From positions 558,001 through 622,000 of the forward strand of contig WHUZ01000013.1 in NCBI GenBank assembly GCA_015179045.1: a DNA stretch of 64,000 bases. Reading direction: 5' to 3'. Below, in pieces: positions 63,404 through 64,000 of the stretch. The notes below the pieces were generated by a model. The model saw nothing but the letters and a program-made list of their open reading frames with translations, was not told where the DNA came from and did not search any database. Position numbers and translations under genes: made by a program. Position 1 is the stretch's first letter. Each line of letters begins with the position of its first letter. The DNA is from Kalaharituber pfeilii. Lineage: Eukaryota; Ascomycota; Pezizomycetes; Pezizales; Pezizaceae.

Positions 63404-64000
63404 AAACAGCAATTTGTGATTCACCATTTGTAATATATGATGCACAATTCCTTCCTGACAACTTTTCTCCTTTTCACAGTTTCCTTGAAGGCACGAATCT
63501 TTTAACGGTTCACGCAGCACCGGGTTTATCAGCTACTTTCTTTCCTCCAGCATGACTCCTCAAAATCCATTATCTGTTCTCTCACCTCACATTATATATT
63601 TATGTTGTGTAATATGTTTGTAGTAATACTTCTTTTTTGGAGTAACCATTGACGTTGGGATCGGGATACATACTAAATCAACTTCTAGGGGATTATTTTC
63701 TGGGCGTTTTCTTACACTATACAGCTTTCTCTTTTCGTCCTGTATCTGTTTCCTTTACGAACGCGGCTAGCCTTGCTCGCTTACATGTTACAACATTTTT
63801 CTATCCTTTTTTGTTTGGTTTGGTTTTGCTCATCACGGTGATCCGTTTGGTCTGTTACGGTTGGCACTAGTTAAAATTTAGGGATGTCTGTTTCTTGTGG
63901 AAATTTTGCAATGGGGTTTCAATTTTGGCTTTTTTCTTGTGTATCTCAATTGGGTTTTCGTTGCGCGCATATACTAGAGTTTTAAATATAGAAATTCCTA
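63404..64000. other. 3' flank, T-rich
   Basis: This is the downstream region of the regulator with TTTTGTTTGGTTTGG-like tracts. No gene is supported; an ORF at 63649-63870 lacks features. Confidence 0.4.

Noticed and set aside
1..64000. tRNA and rRNA genes
   Set aside because: No cloverleaf with credible A and B boxes and no rRNA core sequence was recognised by eye; a covariance-model scan would be needed to exclude them.

Overview
This is a transposon-saturated nuclear window from a filamentous fungus, almost certainly an ascomycete. The evidence is a Zn2Cys6 transcription factor, GT-AG introns of 52-60 bp with CTAAY-like branch points, small secreted proteins with fungal signal peptides, RNase-H-bearing LINE relics, and PIF-Harbinger, pogo/Fot1-like and Tc1/mariner-like DNA transposons. 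A repeat-rich Pezizomycete would fit, but I cannot name the species.

Layout. 0-10 kb: no convincing host gene, only minisatellites, a MITE and many very short poly-A retro-insertions. 10.2-12.7 kb: a 300-bp SINE-like element just upstream of a two-exon gene for a 609-aa disordered/coiled-coil protein. 13.9-17.9 kb: a shattered LINE (LINE2), a pogo-type relic and a truncated copy of a second LINE (LINE1). 18.3-24.1 kb: the main host gene island, with an Asn/Ala-rich secreted protein (minus strand, one frameshift), a 280-aa secreted protein, a 358-aa Pro/Gly/Gln-rich protein and a broken gene fragment. 24.1-49.6 kb: almost wholly repeats. These include two foldback-type transposons, LINE1 and LINE2 relics, a PIF-Harbinger deletion derivative nested in a pogo relic, higher-order minisatellites and about 20 short retro-insertions. 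50.6-53.1 kb: a nearly intact Tc1/mariner-like transposon whose transposase has two in-frame stops. 53.1-61.8 kb: gene-poor and, unlike the rest, nearly free of short insertions. 61.8-63.4 kb: a two-exon Zn2Cys6 regulator.

Main discovery candidate. About 40 tiny retro-insertions are scattered over the first 55 kb. Each is a short hairpin sequence of about 25-45 nt plus a poly-A tail, and about 26 have clear 10-15 bp target-site duplications (TSDs). Family A begins GCCCTGCC and ends GCGGGGTCACGTGA plus poly-A. Essentially every complete copy starts at the same base, so it behaves as a discrete retroposon of about 39 nt. Family B begins CTCGCCATAGCCC and ends GCGAGTAATGATAT plus poly-A, and it is the 3' terminus of LINE1, since copies of 25 to 634 bp share it. 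LINE2 and the 300-bp SINE-like family end in a tail closely related to family A. The likely system is two LINE lineages, each recognising its own 3'-terminal stem-loop, with SINEs and 'nano-SINEs' that carry little more than that stem-loop. Family B stems show paired (compensatory) changes.
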